A stretch of 64,000 nucleotides of DNA, taken from the NCBI RefSeq assembly GCF_018130145.1, contig NZ_JAFCMB010000001.1, positions 744,001 through 808,000 of the forward strand, written 5' to 3'. Every line of letters begins with the position of its first letter. Position 1 is the first letter of the stretch. The notes under the pieces were generated by a model, which searched no databases, was not told the DNA's origin, and saw only the letters and a program-made list of their open reading frames with translations. Made by a program: the position numbers and the translations under genes. This document shows, piece by piece, positions 55,614-64,000 of the stretch. Source of the DNA: Bradyrhizobium sp. AUGA SZCCT0176 (GTDB lineage: Bacteria > Pseudomonadota > Alphaproteobacteria > Rhizobiales > Xanthobacteraceae).

Positions 55614-55865
55614 TCAACCGCCGGTCATCGGCGGAAAGAACGCGATCTCGCGGGCGCCAGCGATCATCGCATCCGGCTTGACATGGGTATGGTCGATTGC
55701 GGCGCGGATCACCCTCGGCTTCTCGAACGCGTAGGCATAGGTCTCGCCGCGCTTGGAGAGCCAGCCGATCAAATCGTCCACCGTGCGCACGGCGGCCGGC
55801 GGCTCGACCATTTCCTCCGAAATGCCGATCCGTTCGCGCACCCAGGCGAAATATTTGACCCTCAT
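55614..55865 (-). CDS. moaD: Molybdopterin synthase sulfur-carrier subunit MoaD
   Basis: An 83-residue ubiquitin-like protein starting MRVKYFAWVRERIG and ending in the required Gly-Gly (FFPPMTGG), which is thiocarboxylated for sulfur transfer to MoaE. ATG 55865 overlaps the pgsA stop by four bases (ATGA), so the genes are coupled in the order uvrC, pgsA, moaD, moaE. Confidence 0.93.
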   Translation of the reverse strand: MRVKYFAWVRERIGISEEMVEPPAAVRTVDDLIGWLSKRGETYAYAFEKPRVIRAAIDHTHVKPDAMIAGAREIAFFPPMTGG

Positions 55866-56476
55866 CCCTCATCCTCCTTGATGAGGTGGTGGATGCCGGC
55901 GCGGAAATAATCATAGCCGGTATAGATCGTGACGATCGCCGACGTCCACAGCAGGGCGATCCCGATCATGGTGGTCGGGGAGAAAATCTGTTCGCCCGCT
56001 TCACCGGCGATCAGAAAGCCGATCGCGACCAGCTGGACGGTGGTCTTCCATTTCGCGAGCTTGGTGACGGGGACGCTGACCCGGAGCGCCGCGAGGTATT
56101 CCCGCAAGCCCGAGACCAGGATTTCGCGGCACAGGATCACGATGGCCGCCCACAGCGTCCAACCATGGATGCTGTTGTCGGCGGCCAGCATCAACAGGCA
56201 GGACGCCACCAGCAATTTGTCGGCGATCGGATCGAGCATGCGGCCGAAGGCCGATTGCTGGTCCCACATCCGTGCATAATAGCCATCGAGAACGTCGGTC
56301 ACGGCGGCGGCGATAAAGATCGCCAGCGCCACCCAGCGCAGCCAGAGCGGGCCGTCCATGATGGATTGGGCATAGACGCAGCCGACCACCACCGGGATGG
56401 CGGCGATGCGGGCATAGGTCAGGATATTCGGGAGGGACAGGCTCTTGGACTGGCCCTTGGTGGTTGCGATGTTCAT
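55862..56476 (-). CDS. pgsA: CDP-diacylglycerol-glycerol-3-phosphate 3-phosphatidyltransferase
   Basis: Makes phosphatidylglycerol phosphate, the committed step towards phosphatidylglycerol and cardiolipin. The 204-residue membrane protein carries the CDP-alcohol phosphotransferase motif DG-x2-AR-x8-G-x3-D-x3-D (from DGYYARMWD to GRMLDPIADK) and about four hydrophobic segments. ATG 56476 was chosen; a TTG at 56488 is possible. The uvrC gene lies 103 bases upstream on the same strand. Confidence 0.92.
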   Translation of the reverse strand: MNIATTKGQSKSLSLPNILTYARIAAIPVVVGCVYAQSIMDGPLWLRWVALAIFIAAAVTDVLDGYYARMWDQQSAFGRMLDPIADKLLVASCLLMLAADNSIHGWTLWAAIVILCREILVSGLREYLAALRVSVPVTKLAKWKTTVQLVAIGFLIAGEAGEQIFSPTTMIGIALLWTSAIVTIYTGYDYFRAGIHHLIKEDEG

Positions 56477-56579
56477 CCGTCTTACCAATACCGCTCAGGC
56501 GTGAAGGTCAACCGTGCAGGCCCCAGATGATCTGTCGCAGGCGACGGCCAAATGAAACGCCCATGTGAATCGGCCCCCT

Positions 56580-58694
56580 TTAACCCGGTTGCGCATGGAA
56601 AAACTCGAAAATCTTGCGGGCGCTTTCGGCGCTGACCCCTGGAACCTTGCCAAGGTCGGCGATCGAGGCCCGCTCGATTTCCTTCAGCGTTCCAAAGTGA
56701 TGCAGCAAGGCACGTTTGCGTGACGGGCCGATGCCCGGAATCTCCTGCAAACCCGCTTCGCGGATGTCCTTTTTGCGCAGTTTGCGGTGCGATCCGATCA
56801 CGAAACGATGCGCCTCGTCGCGCAGCCGCTGGATGAAATACAGCACGGGGTCGCGCGGTTCGAGCTTGATCGCCTCGCGGTCCGGCATGAACAGCGTTTC
56901 CCGGCCGGCGTCGCGGTCCGGCCCCTTGGCCACGGCCAGCAGCGTGACTTGCGTCAGTCCGAGGGTCTCGAAGATCTGCCTTGCCGCGTTGAGCTGGCCG
57001 CGGCCGCCGTCAATAATGACCAGATCCGGCCATTGCGGAAACGAATCGTCGTCGGCCTTGATCTCGGCTTTCGCTTTGGCGGTATCGTCTTCCGGCGGTT
57101 TCAACAGCCGCTTGAAGCGCCGCTCCAGCACCTCGCGCATCATCGCGTAATCGTCGCCCGGCGTCAGGCCTTCCGACTTGATGTTGAACTTGCGGTACTG
57201 GTTCTTGATGAATCCGTCGGGTCCCGCCACGATCATCGCGCCGACCGCGTTGGTGCCCTGGATGTGGCTGTTGTCGTAGACCTCGATGCGCTTGGGCGCA
57301 TGCGGCAGCCCGAGCGTAGTGACCATGCCCTCCAGCAGGCGGCCTTGGGTCGCGGTATCGCTGAGCTTGCGGCCGAGCGCCTCGCGGGCGTTGGTCAGCG
57401 CATGCGCGATCAATTCCTTTTTCTCGCCGCGCTTCGGCGTCGAGACTTCGACCTTGAAGCCGGCCTTGACGGCGAGGGCATCCGCGAGCAGCGCGCTTTC
57501 CTCGATCTCATGCGACAGCAGGATCAGTTTCGGCGGCGGCTTGTCGTCGTAGAATTGCGCCAGGAACGAGGCCAGCACTTCTTCCGGCGTGAAGGATTTC
57601 TCGGCGCGCGGGAAATAGGCGCGGTTGCCCCAGTTCTGGCCGGTGCGGAAGAAGAACACCTCGACGCAGGAATAGCCGCCCTCCTGGTGGATGGCGAACA
57701 CGTCGGCTTCTTCCACGGTGCGCGGATTGATGCCCTGCTGCGACTGGATCGCCGACAGTGCGGCGAGGCGGTCGCGGTAGAGTGCGGCAGTCTCGAATTC
57801 GAGTTCGGCGGACGCCTTTTCCATCTCGCCGGCCAGTTCTTTTTTGACCAGATGGCTGCGGCCGGACAGGAAGTCGCCCGCCTCGCGCACCAGCTCGGTA
57901 TAGCCGGGGAAATCGATCTCGCGGGTGCAGGGGCCGGAGCAGCGGCGGATTTGATAGAGCAGGCAGGGCCGGGTGCGGCTCTCGAAGAAACCGTCGGTGC
58001 AGGAGCGGATCAAAAACGCGCGCTGCAGCGCCGTGATGGTGCGGTTGACGGCGCCGGCGTTGGCGAACGGACCGAAATACCGTCCGGGCCGCGACTGCGC
58101 GCCGCGATGTTTGAGGATCTGCGGCGCCCAGTGGTCGCCGGTGATCAGGATATAGGGAAATGACTTGTCGTCGCGCAGTTGCACGTTGAAGCGCGGCCGC
58201 AGCTGCTTGATCAGATTGGCCTCGAGCAGCAGCGCCTCGGTCTCCGTCGTGGTCGAGATGATCTCGACCGCAACGGTGGCCGCAATCATGCGCAGGATCC
58301 GCGCCGGCAGCGGCGCGTTGACGCGGGCGTAGGAGGCAAGCCGCTTGCGGACGTTCTTCGCCTTGCCGACGTAAAGCACGTCGTTGCCGGTGTTGAGCAT
58401 GCGGTAGACACCGGGCGAGGTCGGCGCCAGACGCACGGCGTTTTCGATCGCGGCATGGCCAACCGCGAGCGGGCCTTCGGCCAAGGCCTCCGTGGCGTCC
58501 TCGGCGGTTTCCTCCGCGGGTTCCGGCAGGCGGGCCTCTTCCTCGTCCTCGGCCGCAGACGTCTCCGGATCGAGATCGGCAGAGCCAAGCTCCTGCGCAG
58601 GGTCCTTTGCAAGGTCCTTTGGGAGCAAATCCGCCTGGGAACCCCGTCGCGGCTTGCCCGGAGCTTTCGGATGGTCGGTAGAATCGTGATCCAT
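56580..58694 (-). CDS. uvrC: UvrABC excinuclease subunit C
   Basis: Makes both incisions in nucleotide-excision repair. The 704-residue protein has a GIY-YIG-type 3' nuclease domain ([20 protein letters not shown]), cysteines of the iron-sulfur cluster region ([17 protein letters not shown]), a UVR motif, the RNase H-like 5' nuclease core ([19 protein letters not shown] and [17 protein letters not shown]), and paired helix-hairpin-helix motifs at the end ([18 protein letters not shown]). The first 85 residues or so are a long acidic alanine/glutamate-rich extension, unusual compared with E. coli UvrC of about 610. ATG 58694 is the annotated start. Confidence 0.95.
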   Translation of the reverse strand: MDHDSTDHPKAPGKPRRGSQADLLPKDLAKDPAQELGSADLDPETSAAEDEEEARLPEPAEETAEDATEALAEGPLAVGHAAIENAVRLAPTSPGVYRMLNTGNDVLYVGKAKNVRKRLASYARVNAPLPARILRMIAATVAVEIISTTTETEALLLEANLIKQLRPRFNVQLRDDKSFPYILITGDHWAPQILKHRGAQSRPGRYFGPFANAGAVNRTITALQRAFLIRSCTDGFFESRTRPCLLYQIRRCSGPCTREIDFPGYTELVREAGDFLSGRSHLVKKELAGEMEKASAELEFETAALYRDRLAALSAIQSQQGINPRTVEEADVFAIHQEGGYSCVEVFFFRTGQNWGNRAYFPRAEKSFTPEEVLASFLAQFYDDKPPPKLILLSHEIEESALLADALAVKAGFKVEVSTPKRGEKKELIAHALTNAREALGRKLSDTATQGRLLEGMVTTLGLPHAPKRIEVYDNSHIQGTNAVGAMIVAGPDGFIKNQYRKFNIKSEGLTPGDDYAMMREVLERRFKRLLKPPEDDTAKAKAEIKADDDSFPQWPDLVIIDGGRGQLNAARQIFETLGLTQVTLLAVAKGPDRDAGRETLFMPDREAIKLEPRDPVLYFIQRLRDEAHRFVIGSHRKLRKKDIREAGLQEIPGIGPSRKRALLHHFGTLKEIERASIADLGKVPGVSAESARKIFEFFHAQPG

Positions 58695-58914
58695 GGGCCT
58701 AAATTAAGCGCTGCTGGCCGGCATCGCCAGCGTGCCGGCGGCGACCGAGGCCACGCCGGGTAACACATTCTTAAGACTGATGATCGGGCGGTAAGAGGGC
58801 TTAACAACCCTTTAACTTAAAACTCTCGATAAATCTTACAGGAAACAAGTGGAATTCCGTAACCAAGCCGGCCTCGGCCGGAAGGGTGCGGCTGTTGCGT
58901 GGTGGAGTTGAGTG

Positions 58915-59538
58915 ATGGGCAGCTTTGTTTTGCGGGCGCTGGCGGTGATCGCCGCAGCCTGGACGATGTCGGCGCAGGCGGCCGATATGAATTACGGATC
59001 GCGCGCGCCCTATACCGTCAATCAGCCGCTCAACGCCTATAGCTGGGCCGGTCCCTATCTCGGCGGCAATCTCGGCTATGCCTGGGGCTCGGTCGATAAC
59101 AACCCGACCAAGCCGTCGGGCTTCGCAGGCGGCGTGCAGGCCGGCTACAACTTTCAGAACGGGCCGTGGGTGTTCGGTATCGAGGGCGATATCAACGCGA
59201 CCGGCGCGGCCGACACCTTCGCGCCGTGGAAGTTCTCCAACCCCTGGTTCGGCACGCTGCGCGGCCGGGTCGGCTATGCGTTCAACAACGTGATGTTCTA
59301 CGGCACCGGCGGTCTTGCCTTCGGCGAACTGCGCGCCACCACGTTCGGCCTGTCGGAATCCCATACCACGGCGGGCTGGACCGCGGGCGTCGGCGCTGAA
59401 ATGGGCTTTGCGCCGAACTGGAGCGCCAAGGTCGAATATCTCTATGTCGACCTCTCCAACACCAATTTTGTCATCACCGGAGCATCGAACGGCTACAGCT
59501 TCGGGCTGATCCGCGCCGGCGTGAATTATCGCTTCTGA
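58915..59538 (+). CDS. Outer-membrane beta-barrel protein of the Omp25/Omp31 type
   Basis: A 207-residue protein with a signal peptide (VLRALAVIAAAWTMSAQAAD) and an eight-strand barrel pattern: SWAGPYLGGNLGYAWG, GGVQAGYNFQNGPWVFGIEG, GTLRGRVGYAFNNVMFYGTG, WTAGVGAEMGFAPNWSAKVE and the C-terminal IRAGVNYRF with a final phenylalanine. It is thought to be a structural or porin-like surface protein. ATG 58915 follows GGTGGAG; an overlapping GTG at 58912 gives one more residue. A strong terminator follows. Confidence 0.9.
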   Translation: MGSFVLRALAVIAAAWTMSAQAADMNYGSRAPYTVNQPLNAYSWAGPYLGGNLGYAWGSVDNNPTKPSGFAGGVQAGYNFQNGPWVFGIEGDINATGAADTFAPWKFSNPWFGTLRGRVGYAFNNVMFYGTGGLAFGELRATTFGLSESHTTAGWTAGVGAEMGFAPNWSAKVEYLYVDLSNTNFVITGASNGYSFGLIRAGVNYRF

Positions 59539-59574
59539 GATCAAGAAAACGCAAAGAAACCATCTGTTGCAGCC

Positions 59575-59607
59575 TCCCGGCGGCGCCAAGCCGCCGGGAT
59601 TTTTTTT
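59575..59607 (+). terminator. Rho-independent terminator
   Basis: Stem tcccggcggc / gccgccggga with a five-base loop and a run of eight T bases. It closes the outer-membrane protein gene. Confidence 0.9.
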
Positions 59608-59648
59608 GTCTCGTGGACAGTGCGCGGCGGCACGCCTAAAATTCGTCG

Positions 59649-60488
59649 ATGCAGCCGGGGCAGCCAAGTCTGACCGCGTTGGGCGCCGCCCGTTTGCGCG
59701 CGGCGCATCAGGTGCTGGATAACGCATCGATCCTTTGGGATCCGCTGGCGTTACGCATTCTCGGCGACGATATCCAGGTCTCGCTCGACCATGCCCGGGC
59801 CCACACGTCCGGGCCACGCTTGCGCTGGTTCATCGCCGCGCGCTCGCGCATCTCGGAAGAAGCGCTGACGGAAGCGGTGAATAATGGAGCGACGCAGCTC
59901 GTGGTGCTCGGCGCAGGGCTCGATACGCTCGCCTACCGGACGGCGCTCGCGGGTGGCCTGCGAATTTTCGAGGTCGATTTTCCCGCCACGCAAGTACGCA
60001 AGCGCGACATGCTGGCCGCCGCGGCGATCGCCGTGCCGGACACGCTGACCTATGTCGCGATAGATTTCGAACGGCAGACATTGGCCGAAGCGCTGGACGC
60101 CGCAGGCTTTGTCGCCGCCAAACGCAGCTTCTTCAGCTGGCTCGGCGTGGTGCCTTATCTGACCGAGACGGCGGTGTTCTCGACGCTCGGCTATATCGCG
60201 CAGCTCGAAGGCGGTGCTGAAGTGGTGTTCGACTATGTCAATCCCGCAAGCTCGGTCGCACCGGCCGGCCGCGCCGCGCATCAAGCGCTTGCCGAGCGGG
60301 TGGCCGCGGTTGGCGAAAGCCTTCAGAGCTATTTCGATACCGCATCGCTTTGCGCCCGCATGAGCGCGACCGGCTTTCGGCATGTCGATGATGTCGGCCC
60401 TGACAGGATCGCGGCGCGCTTCTTCCCCGAGAGCGAACGTACGGCACCGGCGCGTGCCGGCCACATCATGCACGCCTCCACGTTCTGA
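59649..60488 (+). CDS. SAM-dependent methyltransferase (leucine carboxyl methyltransferase-like, PF04072)
   Basis: A 279-residue methyltransferase with VVLGAGLDTLAYR, the SAM motif of the TIGR00027/PF04072 family, and FEVDFPATQVRKRDML after it. Such proteins are common in mycobacteria and Bradyrhizobium; the substrate is unknown. The ATG at 59649 gives MQPGQPSLTALGAARLRA, typical of the family. No partner gene is adjacent. Confidence 0.85.
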   Translation: MQPGQPSLTALGAARLRAAHQVLDNASILWDPLALRILGDDIQVSLDHARAHTSGPRLRWFIAARSRISEEALTEAVNNGATQLVVLGAGLDTLAYRTALAGGLRIFEVDFPATQVRKRDMLAAAAIAVPDTLTYVAIDFERQTLAEALDAAGFVAAKRSFFSWLGVVPYLTETAVFSTLGYIAQLEGGAEVVFDYVNPASSVAPAGRAAHQALAERVAAVGESLQSYFDTASLCARMSATGFRHVDDVGPDRIAARFFPESERTAPARAGHIMHASTF

Positions 60489-60570
60489 GGCGCGCCTCGC
60501 GCTCAGCGGGATTTGGTGCAGGCAAAACTTCAGTCCGCTTTCACCGCCAAGCTTCAGCTCACGCGTCAGC

Positions 60571-60786
60571 TTACGATGAAATCACCAGGTTGACCGCCTT
60601 GGGGCCTTTGCCCTTCTTGTCCGGTTCGACCTCGAATGTAATGCGCTGTCCTTCAGTCAAATCCTTCAATCCGGCCCGCTCGACGGCAGTGATGTGAACG
60701 AACACGTCGCGACCGCCGTCATCGGGCTTGATGAAGCCGTAGCCACGTTCTCCATTGAAGAACTTGACTGTACCAGTCATGGCCAT
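60571..60786 (-). CDS. Cold-shock family RNA-binding protein
   Basis: A 71-residue CspA-type protein. RNP1 GYGFIKPDD and RNP2 DVFVHITAV are intact and the length is typical. It likely melts RNA structure or acts as an antiterminator under cold or stationary conditions. ATG 60786 has GGGGAGGAG eight bases upstream; a second ATG lies at 60780. The 310-base upstream region allows a long 5' leader, as in other cold-shock genes. Confidence 0.9.
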   Translation of the reverse strand: MAMTGTVKFFNGERGYGFIKPDDGGRDVFVHITAVERAGLKDLTEGQRITFEVEPDKKGKGPKAVNLVISS

Positions 60787-60971
60787 CGGGAAAACTCCTC
60801 CCCGTATTGCTCCGCCGCTACGCGCAATTCGCGTATCGGCCGACCGGACATTCGCTGCCGGAAGCTTGGCCACCTGAACCGATCGGGTCACGCACCGATC
60901 AGTCTGGATTTTTTTAGGCCTTGATCACTCCGCCGCAACCATTCGCGGAAGCGGAACGTAAAGCCAGTCAT

Positions 60972-60995
60972 AACGGCCGAGCATAATACGGTTCC
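60972..60995 (-). promoter_or_regulatory. Candidate EcfG-type promoter for the cold-shock gene
   Basis: On the minus strand: GGAAC (60995-60991), 15 bases, then CGTT (60975-60972). This is near the general-stress sigma EcfG consensus GGAAC-N16-17-CGTT, although the spacer is one base short. It lies about 186 bases before the cold-shock start, leaving a long leader. Confidence 0.25.
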
Positions 60996-61067
60996 GCGCA
61001 AATTGACTATGGCTCAATCGCGCTTTTCAGCCCGATGCACTGCCTTGAAGGCTTACCCCCAAAGGTT

Positions 61068-61093
61068 TGCATTCAAGGCTTGCATTCAAGGAG
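61068..61093. repeat. 13-bp near-tandem repeat at the rlmJ 3' end
   Basis: tgcattcaaggct followed directly by tgcattcaaggag, 11 of 13 bases identical, ending four bases before the rlmJ stop codon. Confidence 0.5.
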
Positions 61094-61096
61094 CCT

Positions 61097-61957
61097 TCAA
61101 GGTTTGGGCGTCTCAAGCCTGAACCGGCCGGCGCCGCCCTGGCCGAGCGGTTTTTCCAGTTCGGGTAAAATGGTCTTCAGCTCGCCCGCCAGCGTCCACG
61201 GTGGGTTGACGATCAGAAGCCCGGTTGAGGTGAGGGGACCGCCGGCCTGCTGCGGTGCGACGCTGAATTCGAGCCGCAGACATTTCCCGGCCGGCTTGCC
61301 GGTCTCAGCCACAGCGGCGACATGCCGCGCCAGGCCGTCGGTGATGCGCCGGCTTTTGACCGGATACCACAGCAGATAGCTGCCGGTCGGCCACTTCGCA
61401 TAGGCCTCCGCAAAGCCGTCGCCGAGCTTTTCGAACTCGTCCTTTTGCTCGAACGAAGGGTCGATCAGCACCAGGCCGCGCCGCTCGTTCGGCGGCACGA
61501 AGGCCGGCAACGCCGTCCAGCCGTCGAGATCGACCACCCGGGCCTGGGTGTCGCGGCGCAGCGCATCGATCAATTGCTTGTGGGCTTTCGGTTCGATCTC
61601 GCATGCCGTGAGGCGGTCCTGCGGCCGCAGCAGCGCGCGCGCGATCAAGGGCGATCCGGGATAGGCTTTCAGCTCGGCTTGCGCGTTGAAGGCCCTGACG
61701 ATGTCGAGATAGGGCGCCACCAGCGGCAACGCATTTTCCGAGAACCGCGCCTGCATCACCCGCGCGATGCCGGTCAGCCATTCGCCGCTGCGGCGGGCCT
61801 CATCGCCGGACAGATCGTAGCGCCCGGCGCCGGCATGGGTGTCGATGACGCGAAAGGCTGCAGGTTTTTCCTGCAGATAGGTCAGCATCCGCACCAGCAC
61901 GATGTGCTTGATGACATCGGCAAAGCCGCCGGCATGAAAGGCGTGTCGGTAGTTCAT
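61097..61957 (-). CDS. rlmJ: 23S rRNA (adenine-2030-N6)-methyltransferase RlmJ
   Basis: A 286-residue protein of the RlmJ family, which methylates A2030 of 23S rRNA. The start MNYRHAFHAGGFADVIKH is highly typical, with IDTHAGAGRYDL as a SAM-binding stretch. The catalytic motif is VLIDPSFE where DPPYE or DPPFE is usual, so one proline is replaced by serine, a small oddity. Length is normal. An inverted repeat (62005-62154) lies upstream. Confidence 0.88.
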   Translation of the reverse strand: MNYRHAFHAGGFADVIKHIVLVRMLTYLQEKPAAFRVIDTHAGAGRYDLSGDEARRSGEWLTGIARVMQARFSENALPLVAPYLDIVRAFNAQAELKAYPGSPLIARALLRPQDRLTACEIEPKAHKQLIDALRRDTQARVVDLDGWTALPAFVPPNERRGLVLIDPSFEQKDEFEKLGDGFAEAYAKWPTGSYLLWYPVKSRRITDGLARHVAAVAETGKPAGKCLRLEFSVAPQQAGGPLTSTGLLIVNPPWTLAGELKTILPELEKPLGQGGAGRFRLETPKP

Positions 61958-62004
61958 GATGAGAAATTCAAGAGCCGTTGGAGAAGACGTCTACGTCTTC
62001 TACT

Positions 62005-62154
62005 CGTCATGGCCGGGCATAGTAAGTCTGCTGCGCAGACTACGTAAACTTGTCTGTGCTCCCGGCCATCCACGTCTTTGAACACCAGACGAAGGAAGAC
62101 GTGGATGCCCGGGTCATCTAGCGCGAAGACGCGCTTCTGCCCGGGCATGGCGGC
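62005..62154. repeat. Palindromic intergenic repeat downstream of the RNase T2 gene
   Basis: Outer arms cgtcatggccgggcat and tgcccgggcatgg, with an inner agtctgc/gcagact hairpin and the ccacgtctt / aagacgtgg pair. It lies just after the 3' end of the RNase T2 gene. Confidence 0.72.
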
Positions 62155-62164
62155 GAGGGAGGTT

Positions 62165-62848
62165 TTAACTCCCCCGCACCGGCGGCATCACGACCTCGTC
62201 GCGGCGGCAGGCGCGGCGGTCGATTTCCTCGCAGGAGCGGAATTGCAGGTCCTTGCTCATGCAGACCCTGACTTCGCTGAGGCGCCGGCTGCTGCAGACC
62301 ACCGAAATCGCCGAGCTGCTCAGGCCGGGATTGACCTTGATAAAGGCTGCCTCGAGCGCCTCGGGGGCGATCGTCTTCGATTCCGACAATTGCAGGAATT
62401 CCTCGGGGATCTTCACCGCGGCGCGGGCTTTGCGGATGTTCTCGAAATAGGCCCGCGCGCCAAGGCCGGAACAGGTGCCATGCTTGTCCCACTCGTTGAA
62501 GATCAGCCCGGGCGCCGGCATCAGGTCCAGCATCGACGACATGACGTTGCGGTCGAGACGGGGCGACGGCCGCTGGCAATATTCGGGAAAGCCGCGCTCA
62601 TATTGCGGCCACAGGCCGTGGACCACGAAGGAAAACGGGCGCTCGCACTGGATCTGCGCAGAACGGCCGCTATTGCCGCGTTCGGAGGCGGCCTCGCAGA
62701 AGGAGGGCGACCACGACAGGGCCAGCACGTAGAAATCGAACTCGCCAGGGGCGTTCTGCCGGCGGTCCTGTGCGGCGGCGTGGCCCGCGGTGACCAAGAC
62801 AAGTGCCAGCGAAATCAGCAGCCGCGAAACAATGACCGATGGAAACAT
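62165..62848 (-). CDS. RNase T2-family exported ribonuclease
   Basis: A 227-residue endoribonuclease. Signal peptide at the start (VIVSRLLISLALVLVTAGHA). Catalytic CAS1 segment VVHGLWPQY and CAS2 segment FNEWDKHGTC contain both active histidines and the glutamate. It cleaves single-stranded RNA in the periplasm or outside the cell, for example as a scavenger. ATG 62848 follows GGGAG. The cysteines fit disulfide-stabilised enzymes of the family. Confidence 0.9.
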   Translation of the reverse strand: MFPSVIVSRLLISLALVLVTAGHAAAQDRRQNAPGEFDFYVLALSWSPSFCEAASERGNSGRSAQIQCERPFSFVVHGLWPQYERGFPEYCQRPSPRLDRNVMSSMLDLMPAPGLIFNEWDKHGTCSGLGARAYFENIRKARAAVKIPEEFLQLSESKTIAPEALEAAFIKVNPGLSSSAISVVCSSRRLSEVRVCMSKDLQFRSCEEIDRRACRRDEVVMPPVRGS

Positions 62849-63001
62849 CAAACGCTCCCTTACTCGCAAAGCATGACGTACTCGATTACCCCAGCCTAGC
62901 AGGGAACCGGAACATTTCAAGAACAAAAATGGCGTTAGGCGCGAATCCGGTGGCGCCGGCCACCGCGATCGAAAAACCCAGGCAGGAAGCTCAGGGTAAG
63001 C

Positions 63002-63460
63002 TTAAGGCCGCGCAGCCTTGCAGCCGGGGTTATAGGCCCAGTTACGGTCCAGCCCGGTGACGCACCATTCGACACCCTGGCCGAAGCCGGCAAAGCCGCC
63101 ATCCTCGACGATCGAATAGTGCACGTTGCGCACCTTGCCGTCGCTCAGCATCACGTCGCCGGTGCAATAGCGGCGCGGAATGTTGTCGGATTGCCAGGGC
63201 CGGAACGTGGTTTCGTGGATCCGGCCATAGGAGGTGATGGTCAGGGGCGAATTCCAGAAGGTGCTTTCCTTCTCGCGGAACTGCGAAATGATGGTCGGCA
63301 GCGCCGATTCGCACGGTGCAACGCGCCCGTCATACCGGGGACCGGACAGCCAGAAATTCAATTCCAGCGGATTGGCGGCCTGCGCCGACTGGCCGAATGC
63401 CAGGACAGCGAGCGACGCGGCCAAGCCGAGGGTTTTCAACGATGTGAAGAGGGTGCGCAT
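63002..63460 (-). CDS. Exported hypothetical protein
   Basis: A 150-residue or so protein with a signal peptide (LKTLGLAASLAVLAFGQSAQ). The mature part has three cysteines (CESALPTI, YCTGDVMLS, WCVTGLDRN) plus one near the end (PGCKAARP), likely two disulfides, and the FRPWQSDNIPRRYCTGDV stretch. I do not recognise a functional assignment; similar proteins are frequent in Bradyrhizobium. An ATG at 63478 with GAGGG before it is an equal alternative start. Confidence 0.65.
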   Translation of the reverse strand: MRTLFTSLKTLGLAASLAVLAFGQSAQAANPLELNFWLSGPRYDGRVAPCESALPTIISQFREKESTFWNSPLTITSYGRIHETTFRPWQSDNIPRRYCTGDVMLSDGKVRNVHYSIVEDGGFAGFGQGVEWCVTGLDRNWAYNPGCKAARP

Positions 63461-63624
63461 GGGAATTCCGCTGGTCATCCAACCCTCAGGAACGTGCCGT
63501 GAAGCCCGGACGAGGTCAAGTGCAGCGCGGCAACACCTTGCAGGCAAGTCGAGGTCCGGCCGTAACCCATTCTTTTCACGGCCGCCGGCGCACTCTATGG
63601 TGGCCCCAGCGAATGGAGTCTGCG

Positions 63625-63915
63625 ATGCAAAGAATTGGGGCCGCGTGCCTGGTTGCGATGTGCGGGTTGCTGTCGGCTGCGCCGGCGCAGGCCGACTGGG
63701 TGCCGCCGTTCAAGGGCAATGATACCGGCGGCATTGTCGCCTATTCGCTGGCGAGACAGGCGGATGCACGCCAGCTCGCGGTCGATCACTGCGCCGGTTA
63801 CGGCAAGGTGGTGAAATTCCTGGCAGTGCAGCCCTATGAGGGCGGATACGTCTCCTTCGCCTGCCGCTGGGTGCCCTATGGGACTCACGCCCGGCCGCTG
63901 CGCACGCTCTACTGA
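63625..63915 (+). CDS. Small exported hypothetical protein
   Basis: A 96-residue protein. Signal peptide (MQRIGAACLVAMCGLLSAAP then AQA), then WVPPFKGNDTGGIVAYSLAR and a C-terminal part with two cysteines (DHCAGYGKVVKFLA, YVSFACRWVPYG). The cysteines could pair. ATG 63625 follows GGAG; ATG 63613 is an alternative. Function unknown. Confidence 0.65.
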   Translation: MQRIGAACLVAMCGLLSAAPAQADWVPPFKGNDTGGIVAYSLARQADARQLAVDHCAGYGKVVKFLAVQPYEGGYVSFACRWVPYGTHARPLRTLY

Positions 63916-63953
63916 GCCGGACCTGAACGCCTGAACCACCAGGGGGCGCGAGC

Positions 63954-64000
63954 ATGGCGCGACAGCTTCATTCATTTTGTTTGGCGCTTGGCCTGCTCGC
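63954..64000 (+). CDS. Start of an exported protein gene, cut by the window end
   Basis: Only 15 codons are present: MARQLHSFCLALGLL, which reads like a signal peptide. AGGGGG lies about 9 bases before the ATG. The rest is outside the window. Confidence 0.4.
   Translation, partial: MARQLHSFCLALGLL

Larger units (their letters stand above)
60787..61096. other. Intergenic region upstream of the cold-shock gene
   Basis: About 310 bases. It contains a candidate EcfG-type promoter for the cold-shock gene (60972-60995), a gatcgg / ccgatc inverted pair near 60880-60902, and a 13-base near-tandem repeat at 61068-61093 next to the rlmJ stop. No gene was found. Confidence 0.45.

Overview
The window looks like a chromosomal stretch from a Bradyrhizobium-like alphaproteobacterium (Rhizobiales, Nitrobacteraceae). 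The base composition is high in GC and most genes are packed in short same-strand operons with 1 to 4 base overlaps. Gene orders such as uvrC-pgsA-moaD-moaE and ribF-ileS-lspA, the Rhizobiales-type ribbon-helix-helix protein, and large GC-rich palindromic repeats at gene ends all point the same way. The genus is inferred; no rRNA or tRNA gene is present in the window to fix it.

Layout. 1-6130: a UvrD-type helicase with a LexA-like site upstream, then a plus-strand run of a phospholipase D/VTT fusion, an endonuclease/exonuclease/phosphatase-fold protein and a GNAT acetyltransferase. 6136-9745: a TonB-dependent siderophore receptor and a PepSY membrane protein (iron uptake), set between two copies of the acetyltransferase gene's 3' end. 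10242-20075: loose accessory DNA with a VOC protein, a frameshifted cyclase-family gene, small proteins, a 20-repeat TPR protein, a coiled-coil membrane protein, an NTF2-FMO fusion, an IS30 remnant and a GYD protein. 20329-25316: msrA coupled to a ThDP-dependent acetolactate synthase-like gene, then a TetR-controlled cluster (amidohydrolase, thioesterase, hydratase) flanked by two fragments of a second, broken acetolactate synthase-like gene. 25317-26348 is repeat-rich DNA without a gene.

26349-37279 holds an acyl-CoA dehydrogenase facing an alpha/beta hydrolase, tadA, an RluB-type pseudouridine synthase with a very long disordered N-terminus, rsmD, mutL, a ribbon-helix-helix protein, and a GMC oxidoreductase with its Tat-exported small subunit followed by a VOC protein. 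37530-43497 holds a DUF2892 membrane protein coupled to an ECF sigma factor, two small glycine-rich exported proteins, arfB, a pair of M16 peptidases and an exported hypothetical protein.

43605-64000 is mostly housekeeping: lspA, ileS, a sugar O-acetyltransferase, ribF, a CheY-like regulator, a HAD phosphatase, a degenerate EAL protein, a BrkB/holin-like membrane pair, prmB, moaE, moaD, pgsA, uvrC, a porin-like outer membrane protein, a methyltransferase, a cold-shock protein, rlmJ, an RNase T2 and small exported proteins; the last gene runs off the end.

The most informative structure is historical. Two blocks (6134-10043 and 22617-25421) are each bracketed by fragments of the gene next door, so both look like insertions or replacements. 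Seven palindromic repeats all sit just beyond gene 3' ends. No CRISPR array, intact mobile element, prophage or clear defence system was found.
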